From a virus: DNA of 64,000 bases. The stretch lies in IMG/VR virus record IMGVR_UViG_3300042883_000668, positions 21,962-85,961 of that record. One strand, 5' to 3'. Position numbers and translations under genes: made by a program. Shown here piece after piece: positions 50,778 to 61,000 of the stretch (its first letter is position 1; each line of letters begins with the position of its first letter). The notes beneath the pieces are model-generated. The model had not been told where the DNA came from. It worked only from the letters and a program-made list of their open reading frames with translations, and ran no database searches.

Positions 50778-52550
50778 TTATTCAAAAGACATTCCAGCAC
50801 CTGTATCACCACTTGTATTATAATAATTACTCATAAGTTCTGAATTTGTTATTTTATTATTTCTAGCTCTAGATGCTGCAGAAAATGATCCTGCATCACT
50901 TAAACCAATTGTTAAATCACCACTTTTTAATTTATATTCTTTTTTAATTCTTTCACCTTCTTCTCTAATTGCATTAGGAGAATTAGCAAAGTTTATGTAT
51001 CTAGTTTCACCTTTATATTTAAATATAAATATAACTGCTTGACCACTAGTTTTGTTATAATCATTTGGATCTTTAGCTATTGAAATAGGTATAGTAGCAT
51101 CACCTGTTTTTTTATCTGTCCAATAAGTATGACCTTCAAAATTACGATCTCTTGTCATTGTATTAAAGTTAATATCATCAAACTTTGTTTGTCTAATTAA
51201 AAACTTTTTAGAATTAGCAGAAACATCTTTTTTAGGAACTACTTTTAAATAATTACCATCTTTACGTTCTTCTAATACTCCAACATATTCTTCTGGTTTT
51301 TGATTTTTATAAAAGTTTTTAGTATTAGAATGTTGAAATCCTGTTATTGGATCTTCATCTAAAAAATGCATTAAAGTTCCTTTACCTGGAACTTCAGTTT
51401 TATTATTTCTATTTCTTCTTGTTGAATAAGTATTAATTTTTATAGGATCTGAATTACTAGCAGAATATCTAAATTTTAAATAAGGTGTTGAACTACTTGG
51501 ATTTAAATCTTCATATTTTTTAGTAACTAATTCTTTTTCTTTATTTTTAGTAGCTCTTTCTAAATAACTTTCAAATTTAGGTACATCATAAGGTGTTTTA
51601 ATTACTTCATCTGTAGCTCCTAATTTATTTAAAGCCGTACTTGTAAACATTCCATTTTCAGGTAAATTAGTATTTAAAAAATTATCTATAAAACCAGCTT
51701 CTTTTGCTTTATCAGTATTAATATTATCTATTAATTTTTTTCTAGTATTTAATAATGTAGAATATTTTTCAACTATTTTTTTATTTCCTTTATTTGCAGG
51801 ATTAGTTGCTTCATAATAAGCTTGTTGTAAAGCTTCATCTGTTTTTTTAACTAAATCACTGTTTGATATAGGTTTACCACTTTCTGTTTTTGAAATATTA
51901 TTTTCAATAAGTTTTTTAGTAATTTCTTTATTAGGAACTTTAATAACTGTTTTAGGTTTAACTTCTACTTTAGGTTCTACTTTAGTTTCTACTTTAGTTT
52001 CTACTTTAGGTTTAACTTCTAAATTAGGTTTAACAACATTATTTTGATTTGGTGTAGTTGCAGAAGTACTTGTTGATTGTAATGTAGAACTAGGTTCTTT
52101 ATTTAAATCTCTTAATACTGTAGGATCTTCTGTTTTTAAATGAGCTTTTGTAAAAGCATGATCAGGATCAACACCTACTTCAAGAAGTTTTGATTTAATA
52201 TCTCCTAATGTTGAAGTATTAGATATTACTGTAGAACTACCTGCAGATTTTAAATCAGTATTTAATCTTTCAATCATATGTTGAGTATATGATGCAGGAT
52301 TATTTTGATCTTCTTTAGGTGCAAATTTATGAATATATGCTTCTATTGTAGTTTCAGGTTTTACCCAACTTGAACCTCCATTAAGTTTTAAATGTATATC
52401 GTGATAAATATCATTATACGCATCTATAGGATTATCAAACCTTTTAATAGGATTAATAGACTTACCGTTAACTACAACTTTTTTTGTTAAATCTCTAATA
52501 CCACCAGTGTATTTTACTTCTTTAGGGGAGTTGCTGGTGTTTGTGACCAA
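50778..52550 (-). CDS. Virion protein, probably read by -1 frameshift from the upstream ORF
   Basis: An ORF of 590 residues with no ATG before its first conserved-looking domain (about 30-95: FDNPIDAYNDIYHDIHLKL, then YIHKFAPKEDQ). That domain resembles one often found in phage structural proteins. The middle (about 160-205) has a K-V-E-T/K-P repeat. The frame opens with TTG exactly after the heptamer GGGGGGT in the upstream gene. I therefore think it is the C-terminal part of a fusion of about 1310 residues; a TTG start is the alternative. Confidence 0.7.
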   Translation of the reverse strand: MVTNTSNSPKEVKYTGGIRDLTKKVVVNGKSINPIKRFDNPIDAYNDIYHDIHLKLNGGSSWVKPETTIEAYIHKFAPKEDQNNPASYTQHMIERLNTDLKSAGSSTVISNTSTLGDIKSKLLEVGVDPDHAFTKAHLKTEDPTVLRDLNKEPSSTLQSTSTSATTPNQNNVVKPNLEVKPKVETKVETKVEPKVEVKPKTVIKVPNKEITKKLIENNISKTESGKPISNSDLVKKTDEALQQAYYEATNPANKGNKKIVEKYSTLLNTRKKLIDNINTDKAKEAGFIDNFLNTNLPENGMFTSTALNKLGATDEVIKTPYDVPKFESYLERATKNKEKELVTKKYEDLNPSSSTPYLKFRYSASNSDPIKINTYSTRRNRNNKTEVPGKGTLMHFLDEDPITGFQHSNTKNFYKNQKPEEYVGVLEERKDGNYLKVVPKKDVSANSKKFLIRQTKFDDINFNTMTRDRNFEGHTYWTDKKTGDATIPISIAKDPNDYNKTSGQAVIFIFKYKGETRYINFANSPNAIREEGERIKKEYKLKSGDLTIGLSDAGSFSAASRARNNKITNSELMSNYYNTSGDTGAGMSFE

Positions 52551-54709
52551 CCCCCCTGGCTCTTTCCCACAGTTGCAGGTGGTTGAGCAACTACTCCGTT
52601 ATTTTTATATTTTTTTAATATTTCTTCAGGACCATCTAAATCTAAAGCATTTTTAAAACCAACCCAAGTTTCTTTTGTTGCTTTTGGATTACTTTTTAAT
52701 TCATTTATCATATTAAATAATTCACCTTTAATATCAGCATCTATATTTCGATCAGATGATATATCAGCTACTATATTATTTTTAAAAGTTGTAGGGTTTG
52801 AAGTATATGATTGACCAAAAACTTTATTTCTTCTTTCCATCATTCCTTTACCTAATAAATCATTATAAGATTCAGCAAAATATTCTGATTTTTTAGAAGC
52901 AACTGTAGGTGTATAAAAAGAACTATTGTAATTTTGATTTACAATTTGAGATACTTGAATAGGTTTTTTAATTGGTATTTTAAATTGTTCTATACCATCT
53001 CTTGTTGCAGTATAAGGTTGTATCATACCATTTCCTCCACTAGATTCTAAAAATAATTCTTGCCATTCATCTACCCATGGTGATCCAGTCCAATCTTCTT
53101 CATTACCATATTTTCCATTTTTTACTAATTCTGAATTTATTTGATCTTTAGTCATAATAATATAACCATCTAAAAATGCTTTATCTCCAACATTAGTTTT
53201 GTTATTACCATCTTTTAAGATAAAAGGATAATCTCCTGAAATTTTAAACATTTGTCCCATATCCTCAGCCTCTTTAACTGTTTTAACATTTAATGTTTTT
53301 AAATAATTATCTTTAAATTTAGGATCAGAAATATCTACACCATTTTCTTTAGCTTCTTCTGCAAGTAATTTAAAATTATCTGTAGTTTTTAAATAAGATT
53401 CTTTCATTGTTTCTACAGGTACATTTACAGTTTTAATTGTATTTTTACCATTAACTATTGTAGGACTTGTAACATAAATTTGATTTCCTACAATTTGATA
53501 AGTACTCTTAGGATCTTTTGCTTTTAATTTTTCTAAGAATGTTTCATTATTTTCTATACCTGTAGTCTTTTTAAGATTATTTAATTCGTTACCATAGGTT
53601 ACAACATTGTTAGCTTGAGGATTATCTGGAGTTACTTTAGCAAAGTTAACAATTGCTCCTTGACCATCTGTATTATCTAAAGTAACCATGTGACTTCCTG
53701 GAACATCATCAGGACCTTTAGCCCATCCTAAATGATCTAATTGAGGAGCTGCAACTTGAGCAGTTTTAGCATCAACTAATAATGCATATTGATTTACAAC
53801 ACCATCTTCATCATCACCTGTACCACCTGTTCTAGTTCTACCTGATGCATCTTTTGGTAATGCTGTTACTTTATCAGCTCCTAATTTTTGAATTTCTTTT
53901 TCATTATAATATTCACCTAAAAATGCATTAGCTGTAGCATCTAATTCTTGTTCAGGTGTCCAATCAAGTCCTTGTTTTGCAAATCTTGCTTTATCATACA
54001 TATAAGATTGAGTATTTAAAGCATTAGGATCTTGTTTAATATAATTAGCCATTACGTTTTTAACCTGAGCTCTTCTTAATCCTTCTGCTTCTACACCTTC
54101 TTGTAAAGTTTGAGTATGTTCTTTACCCATTTCATCAATCCAAGTTTTAGTAACAGGTTGTTCATAAATTCTAGAAATAACAGGTTTTATTTGAGCATAT
54201 AAAGGTTTTCTTTCTGCGTTTCTATCACCTGGTGCTACTACATTGTAATAACTTTCATCAAATGGTTGATCAACACCTAATTGTTTAACATTACCTTTTT
54301 CATCAGAATAATTTTGTATAACATAAGGATGATTAGGATCTGTTCTTTGTTTATTAACATCTTTAGTTATCGCAATATCTCTTTGTATACCTTGATATAA
54401 AGGATCATTTTGAACAGCACTAGCTATTTCTTTAACATCTTGAGTTAATCTACCATAGTTACCTGTTTGTTCAGCTCTAGTTTGAGCTTCTGCTAACATA
54501 GCATTTTTTTTAGCATTTAAAGCTTTAGCATGTTCTTGAGTAGCTAGTCCACCTTGAATATCAGTTTTCCACTTTGCTGCTTCAGCATCAGCAGTATCAT
54601 GTTCAAGTTTTACTTGTTCACCCATTTTGGTTATTGTATCAAAAGGTAGTGGTACATGCTGTGGAGTATACTCACTGGTACCTGTTGTACTAAATCTATT
54701 TATTCCCAT
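52514..54709 (-). CDS. Large virion structural protein
   Basis: A 731-residue protein (start MGINRFSTTGTSEYTPQHV) with an alanine- and glutamine-rich helical N-terminus (about residues 25-105) and a mixed middle part. The C-terminus ends SQGGWSQTPATPLKK in the zero frame. It lies in the row of giant leftward virion genes and is probably a capsid cargo or tail protein of crAss-like phages. A fraction of ribosomes would enter the overlapping 590-residue frame at the G run near its end. A TATATTTG element lies just upstream. Confidence 0.65.
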   Translation of the reverse strand: MGINRFSTTGTSEYTPQHVPLPFDTITKMGEQVKLEHDTADAEAAKWKTDIQGGLATQEHAKALNAKKNAMLAEAQTRAEQTGNYGRLTQDVKEIASAVQNDPLYQGIQRDIAITKDVNKQRTDPNHPYVIQNYSDEKGNVKQLGVDQPFDESYYNVVAPGDRNAERKPLYAQIKPVISRIYEQPVTKTWIDEMGKEHTQTLQEGVEAEGLRRAQVKNVMANYIKQDPNALNTQSYMYDKARFAKQGLDWTPEQELDATANAFLGEYYNEKEIQKLGADKVTALPKDASGRTRTGGTGDDEDGVVNQYALLVDAKTAQVAAPQLDHLGWAKGPDDVPGSHMVTLDNTDGQGAIVNFAKVTPDNPQANNVVTYGNELNNLKKTTGIENNETFLEKLKAKDPKSTYQIVGNQIYVTSPTIVNGKNTIKTVNVPVETMKESYLKTTDNFKLLAEEAKENGVDISDPKFKDNYLKTLNVKTVKEAEDMGQMFKISGDYPFILKDGNNKTNVGDKAFLDGYIIMTKDQINSELVKNGKYGNEEDWTGSPWVDEWQELFLESSGGNGMIQPYTATRDGIEQFKIPIKKPIQVSQIVNQNYNSSFYTPTVASKKSEYFAESYNDLLGKGMMERRNKVFGQSYTSNPTTFKNNIVADISSDRNIDADIKGELFNMINELKSNPKATKETWVGFKNALDLDGPEEILKKYKNNGVVAQPPATVGKSQGGWSQTPATPLKK
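52550..52556 (-). promoter_or_regulatory. Predicted -1 ribosomal frameshift site
   Basis: On the minus strand the upstream gene reads CAG GGG GGT TGG. G-GGG-GGT is a perfect X-XXY-YYZ slippery heptamer in the correct phase. After slipping, the next codon is TTG at 52550, which opens the 590-residue frame. A run of six G is very unusual in this AT-rich genome. CACCAG and CTGGTG downstream could form a weak stem; CCCCT downstream could also pair with the G run. Confidence 0.7.
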
Positions 54710-54713
54710 ATTA

Positions 54714-54721
54714 CAAATATA
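54714..54721 (-). promoter_or_regulatory. Promoter element upstream of the 731-residue virion gene
   Basis: TATATTTG on the minus strand, 4 nt before the ATG at 54709. As with the gene at 2157, the transcript would have almost no leader. It is the third occurrence of this exact octamer directly before a leftward gene. Confidence 0.5.
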
Positions 54722-54733
54722 CTAATTTAATTA

Positions 54734-57700
54734 TTAAACTATTGCTTCTCCTGAATTATTTTGAGTACTAAAATTATCAATATATTTTCTAAATCCTGGT
54801 TCATTTTGGTATCTCCATTGGAACATCTTTAAAGTATCTTGATCCATATTATCTTGTCTACCTGATTTAGTCATCTTACCAAATGATTCACCCCCTTTGT
54901 GTATAGCTTGACTTCTAACATTTTCTAAAGCAGCAGCATTAGCAGCTCTAGCAACAGCTTGATCTTTCTTTATACCAGTATTAAATTGATTAGTTTGATT
55001 AGCAATTTGAGCATTAGCATTATCATATGTTTCACGAAGTCTACCAATTCTACTAGCAGTACCTGCTTTATTAGCACCTAATAAATTCATAGCTGCTCCT
55101 GCATTACCACCAACTAATCCTGGTATTGCTTTTCTAGTTTGTCTACCAATATAATTTTCACCTGCTATTGCTTGTGTAGGATCTAAGTATTTTGCAGTCA
55201 TTAAATCATAAGTTTCTAAAGGTTCATTCTTTCTAGTTAAATCATAAATATTACCTGCATTTTGTCCTAAGAAATTAGCACCCTGCATTGCTAATTTACC
55301 CCAATCAAAGTTTTTAGAATTAGGATTCATTTGAGTAAATGAATTATCTGGTATTCTAGCCATACTTTCATTTTCTCTTTTTCTTGATTCTTCTTTAGAA
55401 TACCAATCTGGCCCTAATGCATTAGTATAATCAGTTTCATATTTTGGTACAGGTACACCAGGAACAACAACACCTTCTCCTTCATCTGTCATTGCAGATA
55501 CATTAGGATTACTATATCCAGGATTTTTATTTCCTGTCATTTGATTAAAAGCTAAATTTCTTTGATTTTGTTCTTGGTTAAAAGCTCTTGATCTTTCAAA
55601 GTTAAAATTAGTAGGTAAATTACCATCACCTAATTTATATTTAGGCATTTGGCCACCGTATTTAAATGACATTCCACTTTCTTTAGTGTAAGCATCCATT
55701 TGTTCTTTCATAGTTCCTTTACCTACTTCATATGTAAATTTAGGAATTGCTTCTTTTTGAATTCTAAATGTTCCACTTCCTCCTTCTAAACCACCAACTT
55801 TATTAACAAGATTTACATTTTTTTCATCTATATTTCTATGTTTTTTAGGATCATATTTTTGAAAATATTTACTTACATTTTCATTACTTGTTCCTTCACT
55901 AACAGGAAGTATTTTTTCATTATATGTTTTAGCATCTACAACATATTGTTGACCACCATAAGTAATAGGCATAAATGTATTTTCTTTAGCTTTAGTTTTA
56001 CTTACACTAGAGAAAAAAGGATACCTAAACTGAGTTGTTTTACTTCCTAAGATTCTATCAACTGGTACATTTGGATCTCCTTGATTATAATACTTTTGAA
56101 CTTCTTCTATATCACCTAAACTAACAGATCTTTGTTTATCTGATAAACCTTTGTTATAATCTGAAATAGCTAAATTTGTATAATCATTAGCTAACTTTGT
56201 ATTTCCAGCTTTATTGCCAACAAAATTTTCTCCTGTAGGTAATTTATAAGTACTTAAAAATTTTTGAAAATCATTCCATTTACCAGTATCTATATTTGGA
56301 TTTTGAATAAGGTAATCTGGATTATTATAAACTTCAAATTTTGTATCTTTGTTTTTCATACTAGCTTCATCATATCCAGTTTTTCCATAAGAAGGTATAT
56401 CACTTACTTTTAAAGTACCATTTACAGGTGTTGTTCCATTAGAAGCAGTAGTTAGTGGATCTTCAGGCATATTACCACCATCATCATACATAGGTATACT
56501 ACCTTTAAAGTTATTGTAAGGATTAGTCATTGCAGGATAACCACCACCCATTGCATACATTGGATTACCTGCATTATCAGTATTATAAAAAGGTAGTTGT
56601 ACTCCACCCATTGCCATATAATTCATCATACCACCATATCTTGCCATTGGCATTTCACCTTGAAGTTGTTCAGGCATACCTTGAGATTGCATTTGTTGAT
56701 TATCCATTGGAGGTTGAGGTAACTCTCCTCTATTTATTGCTTTACGTTGTTCTTTATTAGCAATAATTGCATTTTGAATATCGTTAGCTTTATTTTTTAA
56801 TTCAGCAAAACCTTGTAATTTTTTATCAAAAACTAATGATAATAAATCACTACTATTTTTAGAATATCTATCTCCTTTTTCAGCTTTCTTTAAAATATTA
56901 TCTTTTAACTTTGTAATACTGTTTTCATCTTTAGTTAATTTTTGCATATACTCTGAAAAAGTTTCTCCTTTTTTATTAGCCATAAAAGAAGGTACTTTTG
57001 TTTTACCATTAACAATAGAACCTTGTTCCATTTTTATAGGTATACCTGTAGAACCATCAGGATTTACTTCATCGTGAGTAGAACCTTTTGTTTTATAAGT
57101 AGGTGTACCATATGGATTATTAGAAGCTAATTCAACTCCACCATTAGCAAATACTTGAGGAGGTGTATTTGAAGTAATCATTTCATTATCTTCAACTTCA
57201 GAATTAGGTTGTATATTCATACCACCCATTGCAAATCTCATTTGTCCACCATATTTCATTGCTAAAGGAGGTGTACCACTTGGTAAGTTACCCATAAAAC
57301 CAGCACCCATTCCTCCTGAACCTCCACCCATAAAACTATTAAGCATACCACCCATTTGACCATTCATATTTCCTTGATTCATATATTGATTATATTTACC
57401 TAAACCTTGTCCAAAACTAGAAGCATTAAAATTACCTGCTTGAGTTTGCATTCCAGAAGTCATAGGCGATCCTGCTTGACCATAAGCCATAGCACCAATT
57501 TGTCCTGCTGTATTTAAAGCCATACCTGCACCTTGAGCCCAATCTTTACTTTCATTACCTTTACTTATACCTGCACCTAATCCTTTACCAGTTTGACTAA
57601 TAGCTGCACCTGTAGCACCAGGATTAATAATAGCTCCACCAATTGCTCCAGCAGCATTACTAAATCCTCTAATAGAATCTTGTTCTCTCATTTCATCTTG

Positions 57701-57934
57701 AGTAGAATTACCTGCTTTTTGTAAAGCATAATATCCTTGATCAGTAAGTTGATCAGTAGCTCCCATAGTAACTGTATCTAACAATCCTTCTCCTACACCA
57801 TAAGCTGCAGTACCTGCTTGTTTTCCAACTTTCTTCATTTTTTTCTTATCATCCGCATCTGGAGTAAAGATAGTTTTTTCAAATCCTCCAAATTTATATT
57901 TAGGAGTATAAGGTATTTTTTTAGATTTCTTCAT
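54734..57934 (-). CDS. Glycine/methionine-rich virion protein
   Basis: Counted from the ATG at 57934 (MKKSKKIPYTPKYKFGGF) it has 1066 residues; an upstream ATG at 57994 adds an unlikely hydrophobic stretch overlapping the terminator of the previous gene. The region about 150-250 is rich in G, M, Q and N. A short motif, [YF]GG preceded by a basic residue and often followed by QM (MKYGGQM, RYGGMM, FKYGGQM, YKFGG), recurs through the protein. Composition and position suggest a flexible virion or ejected protein. Confidence 0.65.
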   Translation of the reverse strand: MKKSKKIPYTPKYKFGGFEKTIFTPDADDKKKMKKVGKQAGTAAYGVGEGLLDTVTMGATDQLTDQGYYALQKAGNSTQDEMREQDSIRGFSNAAGAIGGAIINPGATGAAISQTGKGLGAGISKGNESKDWAQGAGMALNTAGQIGAMAYGQAGSPMTSGMQTQAGNFNASSFGQGLGKYNQYMNQGNMNGQMGGMLNSFMGGGSGGMGAGFMGNLPSGTPPLAMKYGGQMRFAMGGMNIQPNSEVEDNEMITSNTPPQVFANGGVELASNNPYGTPTYKTKGSTHDEVNPDGSTGIPIKMEQGSIVNGKTKVPSFMANKKGETFSEYMQKLTKDENSITKLKDNILKKAEKGDRYSKNSSDLLSLVFDKKLQGFAELKNKANDIQNAIIANKEQRKAINRGELPQPPMDNQQMQSQGMPEQLQGEMPMARYGGMMNYMAMGGVQLPFYNTDNAGNPMYAMGGGYPAMTNPYNNFKGSIPMYDDGGNMPEDPLTTASNGTTPVNGTLKVSDIPSYGKTGYDEASMKNKDTKFEVYNNPDYLIQNPNIDTGKWNDFQKFLSTYKLPTGENFVGNKAGNTKLANDYTNLAISDYNKGLSDKQRSVSLGDIEEVQKYYNQGDPNVPVDRILGSKTTQFRYPFFSSVSKTKAKENTFMPITYGGQQYVVDAKTYNEKILPVSEGTSNENVSKYFQKYDPKKHRNIDEKNVNLVNKVGGLEGGSGTFRIQKEAIPKFTYEVGKGTMKEQMDAYTKESGMSFKYGGQMPKYKLGDGNLPTNFNFERSRAFNQEQNQRNLAFNQMTGNKNPGYSNPNVSAMTDEGEGVVVPGVPVPKYETDYTNALGPDWYSKEESRKRENESMARIPDNSFTQMNPNSKNFDWGKLAMQGANFLGQNAGNIYDLTRKNEPLETYDLMTAKYLDPTQAIAGENYIGRQTRKAIPGLVGGNAGAAMNLLGANKAGTASRIGRLRETYDNANAQIANQTNQFNTGIKKDQAVARAANAAALENVRSQAIHKGGESFGKMTKSGRQDNMDQDTLKMFQWRYQNEPGFRKYIDNFSTQNNSGEAIV

Positions 57935-57993
57935 GGTATAACTAATTAAGTTATTGTTATTATATAATATAAGGTATTTAAATGGTATATGCA

Positions 57994-58034
57994 AATAAAA
58001 ATCCCAGTATTTTAGAGAATCTAATAACTGGGAT
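57994..58034 (-). terminator. Terminator of the tail gene transcript
   Basis: Reading the minus strand, ATCCCAGT (58034-58027) pairs perfectly with ACTGGGAT (58008-58001), followed by TTTTATTT. It ends leftward transcripts from the 58064-62803 gene before the next virion gene. Confidence 0.65.
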
Positions 58035-58063
58035 AATTATAATAATTTTTTTAATTATATAGA

Positions 58064-61000
58064 TTATCTATCAGATATTCTGAATAATGTTTTAATATTG
58101 TGTATTACAAATCTAAGACCTAGTAAGTTATTGTAACTCAAGTCTATAGTCATCCACTTATCTCTCATTCTTTCTCCAAAAGTTGTTTTAGTTAACTTAG
58201 CAGGATCAAAGATAGATACTGTTGAAGGACTAGTTGTATCATAGTCAAATTTATTTCTAGGTACTTGTACATTAAATTGTTGTTCAACTTTTCTTAAGTT
58301 AGTTCCATAAGTTAAATCAACCCAATCAGTATTTTGATATTCATTATAAAATCTAACTTTGTCAAAAGTAGTATTTTTAATATTTACATTATCAGGATAA
58401 GCAGGTTGAGTAATTGAACCAGGATATAAATTTAAATCATCTGACCACTCAATGTTATCATTTACAGTTTCAGATAACCAAACTAAGTTATCAAATACTT
58501 TAGTATACAAAGGTTGTTCATTAACTATTAATTTTAATAAACTAGGGCTAGGTGCTTGATTATAAAATACTCCATAAGTTCCATAATTATGTAAATACAC
58601 TTTAGAATTATCTATATCATTATCTACTGACCATAAAAATCTATTATTGTTTATATAGATATTAGGACTAAATGAATACATTGATACAAATGCATCTTGA
58701 AACTCTGAATAAGAAATTGTAAGATTTTCATTACTTTTTAAATCTGGAAGTCCAAATTTACCAAAAGAATTATTTTTAAATGTATATAAAAATTCATTAT
58801 TTTGATAATCATAAGTTACAAGTAAACCTTTACCTATAATAGGATTATCATTATCTATTAATGCTTCATGTAATCTTTTGTATAAAAATCCTCTTTGTCC
58901 TTTTAAATCAGAAACAGGATTTACTGCTTCACCATTAAATAATAAAATTTTCTTTTGTCTAATGTCAATATAAGTAATTGCAGATTGAGATCTGTATACT
59001 GACCATTGATGTCTAGAACCAGAATCAATACTTTTGTAATAATGCTTTTGAATAGTAGTACCTATACCTAAACTTAATGGAAATCCTTGTGCATCTCCAG
59101 TTAATGCAGATACTGGATTAATCATTAACACACCAATACCTTTTTCTTGAATATAATACAAGTTTTGATTTAAAGCTATTAATGAAGTTATTCCACCATA
59201 GTTACCTTCTACATCATAGAATTGTGTAATAGGATATACTGACCAAGAATCTTCTACTTCATTATCAATTTTTACATTTGAGTAATAAACTCTACTTCTC
59301 CATTCATCATTAATTACAAAGTTAAATGGTTTAGGAAAAAATGTAGTTACATTCTTTTCATTAGAATTATAAGATTGATAACCAAATTCATCAAATTGAT
59401 TATAAGTATTAGATAATAAAAATTTATCAGCATGATATGTAAATCTAACTGCTTGATTGTTAGAATTTTTACAAGGAAAATAAAATACATTACCTATGTT
59501 AAATTTAACATTAGTTGTAGTACCACTAGGGCTTCCAGGATTACCTGAACCACTAGGAACCCATTGATATATTTTAATAGGTGTACCATTTTTACTTGTA
59601 TCATCAAAAAAATTAATATTTTTACTTACTTTTTGATGATCCCAATAATTAATATGTACATCACCACCATAACATTTAAAATTAATATTTTTATTGTTAA
59701 CTAATATTTGTTGATTTCTATTTAAAGGTACAAAACTACCACAAGCTATATATTCATTTGCACTTCTTGCAGAATAATTATTTCCACCATATTGTAAATT
59801 ATTAGGTCTATAATATAAACCCATTAATTTTTCACCATTATAAACCTGATAATCTCTTGGCCAAATTCCATTAGGATTTTCAAAAGTTAAAAGTGTTGTT
59901 TGAGAACCTATACCTGGAACTGAATCATCAGTATCACCATATGTAAATAAACTATTTTTAAAATTTAAACTACCTAAAACACCAGGAACATCTTGTGCAG
60001 GACTAACTATTTGTCCAGATTTAATTGGTTTATTAAAACCATAAGAAAGTGGATCTGGTAAAGGAACTTGATCTTCTACATAAAATAATAAATAAAAAGG
60101 CATTTCTTCAGAATCAAATCCTGTAGTATATCTACCTGTTCCACTATCAAATCCAGGAACATCATAACTAGGTTCTGTTGCTCTAGTAACAGTATTAGTT
60201 AACCATTGATTTAAATTATCAAATCCTAATCTATATCTAGGATTAGGTAATGCATTATGAGCATTTTCATAATTAATAGGTTTTACACTAGATCTAATTA
60301 ACATTTTATCTCCAGTTTTATAACTATAACTACCAGTCATAAAATCAAAACAATCATATGTTAAAATTAATTTAGATGCATCATCAAAATTAGCAAAACC
60401 AATATCTGGATTTAATGTTTCTAAACTTTGTTGTGCTGGATATGGGTGATAAGGTTTTCCTATAACTCCATAAGGAATAACAGGAAATATCCAAGGAAAA
60501 AAATCATCTTGTAAAAACATACCACCACCTAATACAGCATTTACTTTACTAGATTCTTCTACAAATGTATTAGTTAACATTCCTGTACCTAAGATAGTTT
60601 TATTTTCATCAGTTCTTTCAACTCTAACTATTTGATAACCACTTATGTATTCAGCAATAGCACTAACATCTACTGTAAATTTAATATATAATGTTTGTCC
60701 CCATATTCTACCTCCATGTAAAAATGAATTTCTAAAATCAACAATGTTTTCAAGAACTGATTGAGGACCTCTATTAATAGTATTTGAATCAGATGCAGTA
60801 GGCATTTTAATATCACCAATCCACTCTGTAAAATATGGAGCACCTTGTAAATCAAAAAATTGAATACCAAATCTATAAATTTCTTCATGTTGATAATCTT
60901 TCATTACTGAAGTAAAGTATGGATTTTTAGTTGTACCAACTCCTTCAATAGGATATACTTGATCATCTGAATCAGTAGAACCTAATATTAAATCTTGTGG

